From: Doryteuthis pealeii
Taxonomy: Eukaryota > Mollusca > Cephalopoda > Myopsida > Loliginidae
Length of the DNA: 64,000 nt
Direction: 5' to 3'
NCBI GenBank assembly: GCA_023376005.1
Contig: CM042150.1
Coordinates: 72,719,515 to 72,783,514, forward strand
In this document: one piece after another, positions 13,241 through 25,204 of the stretch
How positions within the stretch are numbered: the first letter of the stretch is position 1
How the letters are laid out: each line of letters opens with the position of its first letter
Notes under the pieces: model-generated
Database searches by the model: none
What the model was told of the DNA's origin: nothing
The model's input: only the letters and a program-made list of their open reading frames with translations
Made by a program: the position numbers and the translations under genes

Positions 13241-13708
13241 TGAAATTGGCAAAATCCAACTAAATAATATTTTGTTGGTTAGTTGTTGTTTTTCTATGGT
13301 GATTGTTACATTAAAAATTGAAATTTCATATTTCTCATATTTAGGATGTAATAAACAGTTATAATGTATGTAAACTATTTTTGATGTTATTTGAGTGCAT
13401 AGTTATTGATTGTTATATATTTATTTATTATTCTGTTTCTGGGTTTAATTGTTGTTTTATTTAATGTTGTTCTTTTCTTGTTTATATAAATATGGTTTCT
13501 AACATTTTTAACATTTTGTCACAATTTATCTTATATATTATGCTTGTGTTTTCAATCTGTATCTGTCTGATATTAGTAGCAATAAAAAAATAATATGATT
13601 GATTAATGTGAGATTTTTAATGGCACTCCTTTCTGACAAGTGGCATGTTAGTTGTTGTAAAATGTATATATCTATATATACAAGTGGTGATAAAGAATCA
13701 TGATGATG

Positions 13709-13745
<37 letters not shown>
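13709..13745. repeat. (TA)n microsatellite
   Basis: Uninterrupted alternating AT run, followed by a short GTGTGT stretch. Confidence 0.9.
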
Positions 13746-13746
<1 letters not shown>

Positions 13747-14394
13747 AGTGCTAACTTTTTAATATTTCAATGTTTATTCATATTATCCTAAAAATATTAT
13801 TTTTCAAATATCATCTACAAGCAATTTCTTAGGAGTTATTCTATATTTTAAAAATTCTTGATTGACAAAATATTCATACATTGATACACACATATATACA
13901 CATGCCTTTGCCCCACAGTTACTTACACATATGCATAGATAAACTCAACCCACCCACTATACCTAATTAAAATAGGATAGTTGGACTTTGACTAAGTTAA
14001 AATTTAGAAGTAAAAAACATTTTTCCTACCCCTGATAAGGAAAACTCACATGATCAAAACTTGTATGGTAGGCAGAGATGCATAACTTCATGACAATAAA
14101 ACAATAAGAGGTCAAACTCAGCATTAATAAAAAAAATGTGGCCTCCATAATCATTCAGTAATCTTGCACCAATTTGTCACTGGATATTAGTGAAGCAGTG
14201 AAAACCATGGGATGTAGTATGGTGGATGTAAAGTAAGGCAAATTAACCCAAAAGTGGGTCAATGGCATGCTTCATTTGATGCTGGGTGGATGAACCTCAT
14301 AGGTCAATGGCGAGGATCAAACAGTTCAGTTAGAAAACTACTGCTACTAATCAATAAGCGTAGCATCTATTGATGAGACAAAAATAGTGACTGA

Positions 14395-15110
14395 AAGATT
14401 AACATGGCTACAACTCAAACCAAACATCTAAACCACATTTCCATTCATGGGGCTCAACAAGGGGTACATTCTGCTGAGGTAGTAGCTCTAGCCAGTATTC
14501 AACAAATTAGCTACAGAGCTTGAACCTAAACCTAAAACAAACTTAGATGAAAAAAAAATTACCAAAGTAACATTTAATGTTAGAACATTAAATACAATAA
14601 ATCAACTTCTTAAGCTTACAACCAATAAGAATATAGTCCTGACATACATACAAGAACATAGGTATTACTATAGTGAACTAGAACTAAAATCAGGTAATAG
14701 ATGGACTCTTGTGTTAGCATCAGCATTAAAAAAAACTGTCAATGTCACTACTGGAGGTGTAGGCATGCTTCTCAGTCCTCATGCTTTAAATCACTTGAGA
14801 AAATCCAACTGAGAATGATGTGTATGACATTTAATAACAACCCCTGCACAACAATTATCTCAAGCTACAGTCCCACTAATGTCAGTGATCAAATGAACAT
14901 CACCACATTTTACAATGAGTTGTCTTCTCTATTTCAACACATTCTTAAATGCAACGTCCTGATCATTGGTAAAGACATGAATGATCAAATAGGCAAAGAT
15001 GAAAATGATAAATCCTATTTACACAACTCTCCTAATAGAAATGGTGAACATCTAGCCAAGTTTTCTCTCAAGAATACACTTGTATGCCTAAACATCAATC
15101 AAATAAATAC
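14395..15110 (+). pseudogene. LINE endonuclease-domain relic
   Basis: Conceptual translation from 14558 gives KITKVTFNVRTLNTINQLLK and then YIQEH, the start of an APE-type endonuclease in RTE-like LINEs: the N-x-R-T-L motif followed by the Q-E-H metal and active-site block. After stops and a frame change the plus-strand frame from about 14815 continues with YSPTNVSDQM and VLIIGKDMNDQIGKDEND, matching the later endonuclease motif GDxN with the glycine-aspartate step altered to GKDMN. It breaks off near 15110 with no polymerase behind it. Confidence 0.65.
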
Positions 15111-15977
15111 CGTTTCTTTCTTTCTATTTATTTTGTTTCAAATTAAATTTTCTCTTTGAAATTATTAAAATACGGTTATGTTCCAGTTTCATAGTAAAAA
15201 GTGTAGCTGATACTATCTTATACATGAAAACCTTAAGCTACCTAAGAGTGTGTGTGTTTTAGAAATACCCAACATTTTGTCTGCCTTAATTTCAAAAAGG
15301 AATTAAAATTAATTAAATTGATTATTTAAGGTCAAATTTTTGTCTAAATTGTAAAGTAGTAACATAATGAGCATCAGTAAAAAAGAATTAAAAAATGAAA
15401 AGAAAAGAAAAGTAAATTAATATTATGCATGTAATTTATTTTTAATACATTTAAAACATTTTTCAGTCAATTTGCTGATGTAAAATCCATGTTTACAAAA
15501 CAAATTTAACACTCTCAATTGAAAAAAATTACCAAATAACTAATGCATTATAAAATTAATTTATTGATAAATCAACACTGAAAATTTCATTAAAATTGGT
15601 TAATTCTCTGATTTTTTGTAAATTTCTTTGAAACGGTGGGGGACGGGAGGAGGTAAAAATACAGGTTTTTCTACAAATTGGATATACCTAGTGTGTTTTT
15701 ACACAACCTCTCATGATGAAAAAAAAAAAATGAAAAAAAAGATTTTTTTATAATTTTTGGATTATTTTGAATTCAATATGATTTTTGGATTTACCATAAA
15801 TTAGTGGCTATTTTTTTTTTCTGTCTTTTCATGCCAAAATTTTAGCCCCAGCTTAACCCTAACACAAACCAAAGCTAACTCCATACCATAATTGTTGGGC
15901 ATTTTTATATGAAATTGGAAGATAGCTTAAAACAGTTTGATTTATAAATTTTCATTTATTTCTATTTTTATTTTCAG

Positions 15978-18900
15978 ATAAAAATGTCTGTAAAAAGACG
16001 TTCAGTTTTAACCCGCATTAGCAGTTCCAAAAAATTTTCTGGAGCACCTTGTCCTTTGGATAAGATCTAACCCCCAACTTTCGATAAGTTATCCAGTTTA
16101 GTTATTTCCTTAAAAATACCTTCCCCATTTGAAAAATTTTGAGATTTCCAAATTGATTGCAAAGGAAATAATCAGTATTTGGCAAGCAGTGAACCCACAA
16201 TTGCCTTTGTTAAGGGAACATTATATAGGGCAGAAGGTGGGTATATTTTGTTTCAAGAAGGACAAACAGATTAACAGAAAATCTCTCACTACACTACACA
16301 CAAAATAAAAAGAATGGAGGAACAGCTGGACAGATTATTTGATATTTCTTCATGTTGTTGTAAAATGCCTGTCTTAAGATGTGATGACTTTGCTGTGAAG
16401 TGCAACAAAGAAAATTGCCAAACAAGGCACATAGTTTGCACTTGTCCTCCTAACAAGAAGGTAATCTTAATTCTATGCTTGATTGTGTTTCCCTTGTTTA
16501 ATTTGAACAAGTTCATGTCTCGATTTTTTAAATTTAAATTTACCTCTGATAATATTCCTTTTTCTGGTAAAATCATGACATTTTCCTTAATATTTGTCAT
16601 GTATGCTAGACCTGTTATTAAACACATGCAAATTTTGAAATTACAGGTTCCCATTGAAGAGAGGGAATATTTAAAAGATCAGAGAGAGAAAACAGGCCCA
16701 AAAGGCAGTTTCCAGTTTATTGACAAGGATGCTGTCAAAAATACAAAAACAAAATTTCAGAAGATGCAGAAAGGTTAGATAGACAGCAACAAGGTTCTTC
16801 ATGTGTTACATCCTCAACATCTGATATTTTTCCACACACGTCCTCCAGTGAAGAAACTGTGGATGACAGTGTAATACTACCCTGGTCACGGGAACCAAAT
16901 GTAATACTACGGTGGTCGCAGCAACAAATGTAATACTATGCCGTCCTGCGGGAAGGCACCAAATGTACCAATATGCTGTTGTGGCACCGAATCTAACATG
17001 ATGGGTGTTATTTGACCCACAGGAAAGTTGAAAAGCTTGTTTCGGGCTGTACCTGAAAGTGACCAAATTCACCAATGTTGTTCCACAATTACAACGGACG
17101 CGTTTTTAATAATAAAAGACCTTTATTAGTTATACGGTGATAAAAATCATGTACAACCACAAAGGGGTGTCGATGTCGAAGTTAAAGTGAAGACGGAATT
17201 TTGTGGACTGACTGGCAATATATGCTGAGTTCTGATTCAAATTCAGGACTTTGAGTAGCAAGATGACAAAGCAAAGACGGCGACAAGGGCTCTCAATCTG
17301 CTATGGAAACAGTTGTCCAATCTGGTCAAGAACCAGCTCTCCAATCTGACTGGAACCCTTTTGGGACCTCTTTTATGGGTTCTGAACCTTTGATTGGCCA
17401 GCCAATAGAAATGCCGGACCAATGGCCCTACAGTGTAAACATCAGGAGGTGTACAAAAAACCACCCACGCGGTCGCATTTGATTGGACGACCAATCAAAA
17501 TCATGGCTTTGGGTTACACATCTTGGAGGGGGGCAACAAGTCCCCGCCCCAGTTTCCTGATTGGTGAGGCACCTGATAATATTTTTGTTATTGTATAAAT
17601 GGTCTTGTGCCAGACTTATCTGTCAGTTGTTATGATAATTCCCAGGAATTGGTCTGAGATTATCTGGTGAATTATTATTCTTAACTAAATCAACATTTTT
17701 AAGATTTAATCTTTAAACTTTGTTGAGTAAAATTTTCTTATCTTATGCAGTCCTCACAAGAATGACAATATATATGTATATGACAGCATTTGTATAAAAC
17801 ATTCATTCGTTTTTATATCAACTGACTAAATTTTCTTTTGTTTGAGTAATTTTTTCTTATCTTGTGTTGACATTACCCCTACCACTGACTTGTACTCTGA
17901 TATAGTCGCCTGTACGACTCTAAACACAATTGTTATTTTTATATCCAAAAGTTAACCAAAATTGTTTTTTCAAGTATCTAATGAAATATCACCAGTCAAT
18001 CCATAACACTACTACAGTGTTCTAACAGTTTTGAGCCAGGGAGAATGTTGAAGGGTCATTACAGTCTTTTAAAAGTCCCAAGATATTCTGTGGAACTTAT
18101 TAGGGGTGATGTATCATCAAATCTTGGGGCTTGTCTTGCTAATGCCTTTCTGTTAGATCTACAGGATATGGAATTTCTTAATCCAAGTATTCCCTTAAAC
18201 GACATTATTTTAGACAAATCTAAAATAGATAGGGAAAAAACAAGTGTAAAGGTAGCTAGCTATCAGAAGCATATTCAAGATTATGACAATCTCATCTGCA
18301 TTGGAGTTGATTGCAGAGTGGATAAAGACACTTTGATATACAATGAGATTGAAGAGAATGGTGTAAAAAAGATTAAAAAGAGCAAGGGACCAGAGTGCCA
18401 CTTAACATTTACAAGAGAGATGGGCACTTCAAGTAAATATCTCACCCACCGAGTCATAACCAACATTGGTGCAACTGGTATTCTTCTAGCTGAGGATGTT
18501 GCTGCTGTTCTAGAAGAATTCAACAGTATAAATACTGTTAAGGCAGTTCTGGTAGACAATACCAGTACAAACACTGGTTGTAAAACAGGGATAGTGACAG
18601 CTCTGGAGAAAAAAATAAAAAGGAAGGTGCATACAATCGGCTGTTCACTTCATCAAAATGAACTTCCATTTAGAGCTGTATTTAAAACTATTGATGGAAC
18701 TACAAGAACTCCAACAACTTTCACTAGTTCTCTGGGGAAACATTGGGAAAATAATTACCATCATTTGCCCAGGTAAAATTTGAACATATCAGTAGCCCTC
18801 TGGATAATTTTTATCTCCCTGCAAAGGCAATGAATGACCTAAGTGGTGACCAACGACTACTTCTGGAATATGCTGTAAGCATTTCTCAAGGTAAAGTGAA

Positions 18901-19765
18901 CCCTAGATTTTCTTCCTGGAAGATCGGACCTCTGAATCAAGCAAGATGGCTAACTTTAGCTATCAGATTAATGTGCCTATGACCAGAAGTGCATATCCAT
19001 CAAAACTCTCTGATAAATAACGCAACATTGTCCAATTTGTCATACAAGTAGATGCAGTTAGTTGGTTTGAAATAAAAAGGGACAATAATTTCTATAACCA
19101 ACAATTGTATATCTTTAATATGATCCAGAGAGTAAAGCAATAGTCAACTGAAATCCAGAATGTTGCATTAAAACATTTACAACACAATGCTTTTGCTTCT
19201 GGAATACATTTTGTTGTCAATGTTGAAGTCCAATGAATTGGAGGTGAGGGAAGAGGCCATAAAAAAGATTTTGTCTTAAGTTAAAATTTATTCATACTTA
19301 ATTAGTTATGTCAATTTGCAAGAATAATTATAAGTTTTATTCAAATTACATTGCAAAAATATAATCAAGTTTGGATGAATTTTCTTCTTTTTTTTCAGAA
19401 GTAGCAAACTGCCAAAGAAAAGATTGAAAAAAATTACTTCAATCAATTTTGAAGCTACACATTGGTCAACTTTGATTGGCCTCTCACAAAGAGGGATTTG
19501 TGAACCTGCAGTTGCAGAAGATTTTTCCACAAATGAACTCCTAGAATCTCTACTGAATGGAACAGAACTGAAATTTCCAAAATTACCTGCCCACTCACAA
19601 GGTGTGGAATGAGCTGTTAAATTAACAACAGAAGCTTCACAGATTGTGTATGGACAGGAAGCAAGGCACAAGCACATTATAAGCAAATCATTGTGCCACC
19701 AGATCAGACCTGCATTTTCCTCGAAAGGAAAATACACAGAACAATTCAGTTCTGTTGTTACATAA
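15978..19765 (+). pseudogene. Uncharacterised transposase-like gene, broken
   Basis: Exon blocks: 15978-16460 (start ATG 15984, right after a TTTTCAG acceptor), 16646-16870, 18018 to about 18985, and about 19400-19765. The first holds a cysteine-rich segment with CNKENCQTRHIVCTC. The third (243 residues open from 18045) has LICIGVDCRVDKD, AVLVDNTSTNTGCKTG and HTIGCSLHQNELPF. The last has FEATHWSTL, FPKLPAHSQGVE, AVKLTTEAS and GQEARH. I recall this arrangement from an unnamed protein family in many aquatic invertebrates. The spaced aspartates followed by a C-x-x-H-x-N-E motif suggest an RNase H-fold transposase of hAT-like type; that function is inference. Damage includes three in-frame stops in the first exon, a frameshift before 16776, a frameshift near 18765 and a TGA after GVE. 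Introns remain, so it is not a retrocopy. Confidence 0.6.
16871..18017 (+). mobile_element. LTR-like insertion used as intron
   Basis: Removing 16871-18017 (GT...AG) joins VDDS to CSNSFEPGR in frame with the downstream open frame, so this behaves as a phase-0 intron. The same 5 bases, ACAGT, sit at 16866-16870 and 18014-18018, as a target duplication would. The body is GC-richer than its surroundings. It has repeated ACCAAATGTA and GTAATACTA units near its start, several CCAAT or ATTGG boxes (near 17395, 17483 and 17561) and TATAAAT at 17594-17600, an arrangement expected of an LTR promoter. I found no coding region or second LTR. Confidence 0.5.
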
Positions 19766-19769
19766 TTTA

Positions 19770-22070
19770 TATAGTGTAGGAGCTTTTAGTACAATGTTCA
19801 ATAAACAATGCAAATTTAAGATATTGAATATATTTTCCATTCATTGTATGTAATGAAAAATATCAATTTTATTTGGATTTATTATTGAAATAATGAAATT
19901 TTGAAGTCATTTTGTCATCAAAATCCTGCGGAAATGAGGTATTTGTGTATATTTTTGCTGACAATCTTTAAAATGAAATGCTCAAATGAGTTTTAAAGTT
20001 AGGAATCTAATTTTTGCTGCCAGTTCTTATAACACCAAACCCATTTTTCCATCAAAACTGTATTGAATTTCCAAAAAAAGTGACAAATCAACCTGCCTTA
20101 CTATACATGGGCATACTAGTATTGGCTGACCAGCAAAATCTTATATACAACAGCTATGTGTGGATACTGGATGATGTACTGAGGACTTGCCAGGAGTTAT
20201 GACTGATAGGAATGGGTGGTGAGAGAGAGTCAAGTGAATCTATGCTGTCTTGGTGCTGATGATATATTTGACAATGTTTGTGTATGATTTGTTGTGCATT
20301 TGATTTCAATCTGAAGTATTGATTATGTGACATAAAAGGAATATGTCCCCTACACTTTAGAATGATTGATAATGATCTAATCAGAGATTATATCCCAAGG
20401 TTAAGCTAACATGTCCCAATCAAAATAAAGACAAGGACATTTCAATTCTAGTATAAGAATACATTAAGGCATTAGAAGTAACAGTATAATATAAGAAGAA
20501 CACAATAATTTTACTTGAATTCAATACAGGACTAGAAAACATTTTTATTTTTCAAAAAATGTTTTATTCTTTTAAAATAAAAAGGATATTTTCCTTATCA
20601 AATAGATTAAGATTAGCATTAGAATTGTATTTAATTTTTGAGAAGTTTTATTAAAAAGTAATTCCTTTTAAAAATATTTAAAAACTTCAAAATCAGTGTA
20701 TTTCACTGATGACTACCGTGAAAAAGCAATTTGAGAAAATTTCTTAAAATGCTAAACCCTTAAATCTTTTAGGTATCTAAATTCTTGCAACAAAAAGAAA
20801 TGAATATTTTATGTCTGTTATATTGAAGATTATCAAATGAAAGTTGTATTTTATTAGTCCCAACCAAAATAACAATGAAACCATAAAGCATTTTGTGAAT
20901 GGTTGTTTAAAAATATGAATCATATTGAATAAGATGGAGTCAAAGATAGAATGAGGGAAATATAACAAAGAAAAATGATAATAGTTAATTTATTTATACA
21001 TAATTTATTCTATATTGATCAACAACAATGAAAGAAAAAGGCACATAAAAGCTCCATGTAAAGTAGAGCAATACAAACTGAGATTTTGCTAGAATAATAT
21101 TGATGTCTCTCCATTTACAGAAATACTTTATTAATCACAATAAATTTACTATGATAAAAATGTTCAAGAAACAAAAATTATTCAGACATTTTTTAAATGA
21201 TATTTTTTAAAAAGTTAAAGAAAGAAACAAAACCTATAAAAAGGGAATAATTTGAAATTGACCTTAATGAATTGACCTTTCTTTTAGCCAAAAATAATTA
21301 AAAAAATAATGTCCATTTATTCCACCTTTTCATTTTCAAATTACACTCTGAGTTTTTCCATTGTAATCATTATTCATTAGAGCTTAAAAAATGATGTCCT
21401 TGTACTTCACTTTTTATACTTATATGGTTTTATACTTATATGGTTTCATATAATGAGTTACATGTTGAGAAAATAAATGACTAAAAACTTGTTATATTTT
21501 AATACAACAATAAAATAACAAGACAAATCAACCAAGATAAAATTCTCCTACAAATTAAACATTTTTACTGTCCAATTTTTGTGGAACATGTTTTGCAAGT
21601 TTTTTTTTAATAATTACAGTGATATATGATAAAAAAATAAGTATATATATTTATTTTTCTAAAATTCTAAATGGTTTGGCCAAACTTGTTTCAATTCTGA
21701 TCTTATTCATTATAATAAAGAAAATCATTTAATTGCTACAAACAGAATTTGATAAGCACTCATCAAACAAAAGAATCAAATCTGTGTTGTATGAGTCTAT
21801 GTTCTACTTATGAAGAAGTCTTTTGAGAATGATGGAGTCAATAGAGTCATTTGGCTTCAAGAACAGAGGAAACTTATTTCACTTCTTGTAGATGATGGAT
21901 TAAGAAATGAGGTTTTGCTAAGAAAAGTAATTATATTTAAGGTTTCTTGTTTGGTCTTCAAAGATCTCAAAATCTCTGATTAATAAGTTTCACAGAGCTG
22001 CAGCAATTTTGATTTGAGCTCAATCAAAATTTGACACCATATCTCAAGTAAAGTCTTATAGGAAAACCTA
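19770..22070. other. No gene seen
   Basis: AT-rich sequence with only short incidental open frames. The 62-codon frame near 20014 shows no recognisable motif. Confidence 0.5.
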
Positions 22071-22083
22071 TGATACAAGAATA

Positions 22084-22327
22084 AGACCATATTACCTTTA
22101 GGCACCCCTTTTTGATCTCAATTAAGAAAGGACATATTTTTCATTTATACCATCAATATCCGGTTGTTTGTTTGTTAAGGGTTAGGGTTAGGGTTAGGGA
22201 TTAGTTTTATAGTTTAAAAAAAAATCTAAAATTGTCTGTTAAAACAACTGGATATTGACGGTATAAATGAAAAACATGTCCTTTCTTAATCGAGATCAAA
22301 AAGAGGTGCCTAAAGGTCATATGGTCC
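22084..22327. mobile_element. Fold-back MITE with TTAGGG core, copy 1
   Basis: A 244-bp element whose two ends are inverted repeats of roughly 85 bp. They run from (A)GACCATATTACCTTTAGG at the left to CCTAAAGGTCATATGGTCC at the right. It is flanked by the 8-bp duplication CAAGAATA (22076-22083 and 22328-22335). The centre carries three consecutive TTAGGG-type units near 22178-22199. There is no coding capacity. The 8-bp duplication with GGACC ends would fit Merlin-like or hAT-like mobilisation; I cannot decide which. Confidence 0.8.
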
Positions 22328-22459
22328 CAAGAATAAGATTAGATTTGTGAGAGTAACATTTATGAGTTTCTGTATTTGGGGGAAGAATTAAGGTTATTCA
22401 TTATATCTTATAAGCTTAATTGTTCAACTTTAGAGCATCTATACATATTGCTGTATAAT

Positions 22460-22665
22460 ATTGAATACTAGAAGTGGCTACCTGGCAAAGCCTGGGTAGA
22501 GGGGGAAAAATAGCTAGTCTTGCAGATTCATTACTACTGAATAGTGAGTTCGATCCTTGGTGGATGCCCCATAAAATTCCCCACTTAAAAAAGGGAAGTC
22601 AGGAAATTTTTTTTTGTCAGGGTAGTCGAAATGACATCACATATAACGATATAGAAAGAAATTTT
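22460..22665 (+). repeat. Dispersed repeat with internal insertion
   Basis: The outer parts, CTAGAAGTGGCTACCTGGCA (from 22471) and ATGACATCACATATAAC (from 22631), are contiguous in the inverted copy at 31330-31395. About 125 bp separates them here. That extra piece contains GTTCGATCC, a tRNA B-box-like motif, and ends in a poly-T run, so it may be a small SINE-like insert. Confidence 0.5.
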
Positions 22666-22737
22666 AATTCAATAATTAACAATATTTTTTTTTAAATAAG
22701 ATATAAATGAGGCGTTTTTTTAAATTGATATTTCAAA

Positions 22738-22772
<35 letters not shown>
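22738..22772. repeat. (TA)n microsatellite
   Basis: Uninterrupted alternating TA run. Confidence 0.9.
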
Positions 22773-22774
<2 letters not shown>

Positions 22775-23368
22775 AAAACATTGAATAAATATTAAATAAA
22801 GTAATTGAATTAAAGTAAAATGACCGTATTTAAATTAAAAATAATTCTTTAATTTTTTTGTTGTAATATGTAAAATTCAATCGATGATTTAAAAAAATAA
22901 CATTATTAATTCAAAGCACAGCCAATCAAATATCAAATTATTATATAATCTTTTAAATCAAAAAGTCTACTGAGATGAAACGACTCTGAAAAGAAAAAGT
23001 AATGTCTTGTAAATGCCAAAAAAACAAAAATAATGCTGTTGTTTGGATGGTCTCAATTTTCCTCTGATTTTCAATTCTTTCAAACTTTTTTCCAAATCAT
23101 TATTGACTGAGACATCAGTATTATTATGAAAGCTCCTTTTTCCCCATGAGGAACAAATGTATGTTAAAACCTTCTCCTGGGTCCAGTAAGTACGCACACC
23201 ATGCTTGGTAAATCTACACCAAATTATTCAGTTATCTATAGAAGACAGACAAATAAACTCTGCTTTATAATTAATATAGATGAGACAAAATCTAAAGTAA
23301 TAATATAATAAATTAAATCAATCTAGATTAGTTTACTATATCAACTTCTACTTAGTGTTTAAATTTTC

Positions 23369-23601
23369 GGACCATATGATCTTTAGGCACCCCTTTTGCG
23401 ATTTCGATTCATAAGCACATTTTTTTCATTTACACCGTCAAAATCCGGTTGTTTATTAACAGACGATTTTTAGAGTTTTTTAATTATAAAACTAACCCCT
23501 AACCCTAACCTCTGACAAACAACCGGATTTTGATGGTGTAAATGAAAAACATGTGCTTATGAATTGAGATCGCAAAGGGGTGCTTAAAGGTCATATGGTC
23601 C
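23369..23601. mobile_element. Fold-back MITE with TTAGGG core, copy 2
   Basis: A 233-bp sibling of the element at 22084-22327. It begins GGACCATATGATCTTTAGG and ends CCTTAAAGG-type sequence then TCATATGGTCC, and is flanked by the 8-bp duplication AAATTTTC (23361-23368 and 23602-23609). The core reads CCCCTAACCCTAACC, the telomere-like motif on the opposite strand relative to copy 1, so the two insertions have opposite polarity. Both sets of ends are well preserved. Confidence 0.82.
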
Positions 23602-23624
23602 AAATTTTCTATATTGATTGCCAT

Positions 23625-23840
23625 TTTTGCCTTTCTTTTTCTTCTTTTTCTTCTTCTTCTTCCTTTTTTGTCATCTCTCTTTATCCATACTATTTTTTCT
23701 TTTCTTCTTTCTCTTCTTTGTCTACCTTCTTTTTTCTTCTCTTCTTTCTCTTCTTCTTTCTCTTCTACCTTCTTTTTTCTTTTCTTTTTTCTCTTCTTCT
23801 TTGTCTCTTACTTCTTTTTTCTTCTTTCTCTCTCTTAATC
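23625..23840. repeat. Long polypyrimidine tract
   Basis: About 215 bases of C and T with very few purines, made of irregular TTCTTCTT, CTTTTTCTTC and TCTCTTCTTC runs. It begins just after the fold-back element ending at 23601. Open frames across it encode only F, L and S runs and are not genes. Confidence 0.85.
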
Positions 23841-23899
23841 ATTTGCTCTTTATCCTTACATTTTATTTTTATTTTTTCCACCCTATTATGCACACATTA

Positions 23900-25200
23900 T
23901 TTACTGAACATTAGATATATATTTCATATACAGCATTTTTATATTCTCAGGAGTTTAATGTCACAAATGTTGATAGAAATCATATAAAAACAACTCAAAT
24001 TTTAGAATAATTTCTAGGAATGACTGAACCTTTTAAGAATCAGTGTCAAATAACAGTGGCAGAGAACAATTTTATAAATTGCTCTAAGAAAGATTCTTTG
24101 TTTTATTCTGAAAAAATTGCACCCTATTTGGTTTCAGATTCTTGGCGACTTCTCTCCCCAAAATTATAGCTTTTCTGTTTTAGTGATGTCTGATTTTTGC
24201 AATTCAAAGATTGCATCTTATATCAAGTGCCTTATTGGTTTCAATAATCACAGCCTCCACCCCCCCCCCAAAGCCACCTGAGATATTTACGTGTTGGATG
24301 TTAAATTTAAGTCTTTTTAATGTCAACTAATTGTATCTTCCATTGTTTGATTAGCATTTAATGGTCATCTGAATTGACCATTGCACTTTAGAATTAAAGG
24401 AATATAAATCAATAAAAAGGGTTATGATTCTTCCATGAAAGAAAATTTCTACAAATTGAAAATGTCTTCAATCTTTCAAATATTTTATTCATCTTCATAA
24501 CTAATGCAGCAACAATCATTTTATTCTCCTCATCAATGTGATGTTATATAGAAATGATATTATTTAGAAGTGGGAAAGAATTCTATGTTATAAATTCTGC
24601 TATTCAAAATAGAATAGATTGATTTTTTTAATTTAAAAAAAACAAACAAATTACATGAGGCAACAAAACTTGTATATTAGTCTATTAAGTAGTAATACAA
24701 AAAATTAGATCTTTCATTTATACCAATTTTTGAGGAAATGGCATCAAATATTGGACCGAAAAGTGAACTGAAAAATCCTTGGTTTTGAAACATTTGGCAA
24801 AAAATCAGAAAATCTAACAATTTCAGTATATAAAGCAGGAAATTTTGTCATTTTATTTCATCAAAATTAAATGAAGAAATTAGAACTAAAATTCAAATTG
24901 AAAACATTCCCCCCACCACCACCACCACCACATTATCAGCAACGGCTCCAAAATTCTGTCTTACCTCATTAATTAAGCAATAACAGTGAATACATAAAAA
25001 AAAGAAAAACAGTTGATTTTTTCTGTTATGAATGAAAAAAACAAAAAACAAACAAATATGGAAAAACAAATAATGGTTTACTATTACTTACTATATAGTC
25101 AAATAGCTTCATATAAAACTCCTTAGATGAAAAAGAAGATCTCAGTTTATGGCACAAAACTTTTTGCAATTATGTGCCTCTGCCTCACTTCAAAGCCATA
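23900..25200. other. No gene seen
   Basis: AT-rich non-coding sequence with short homopolymers, a CCCCCCCCC run near 24261 and an (ACC)n run near 24915. Nothing else is recognised. Confidence 0.5.
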
Positions 25201-25204
25201 TACT

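Noticed and set aside
20700..20745. CTGATGA...CGTGAAAA as a further hammerhead
   Set aside because: No stem II or stem I can be formed from the neighbouring bases.
22178..22199. Interstitial telomere or chromosome-fusion point
   Set aside because: The TTAGGG units lie in the core of a small mobile element with clean target duplications, which explains them better.
23580..23987. Open frames of 74-135 codons rich in F, L and S
   Set aside because: They arise from the polypyrimidine tract, not from a membrane protein.
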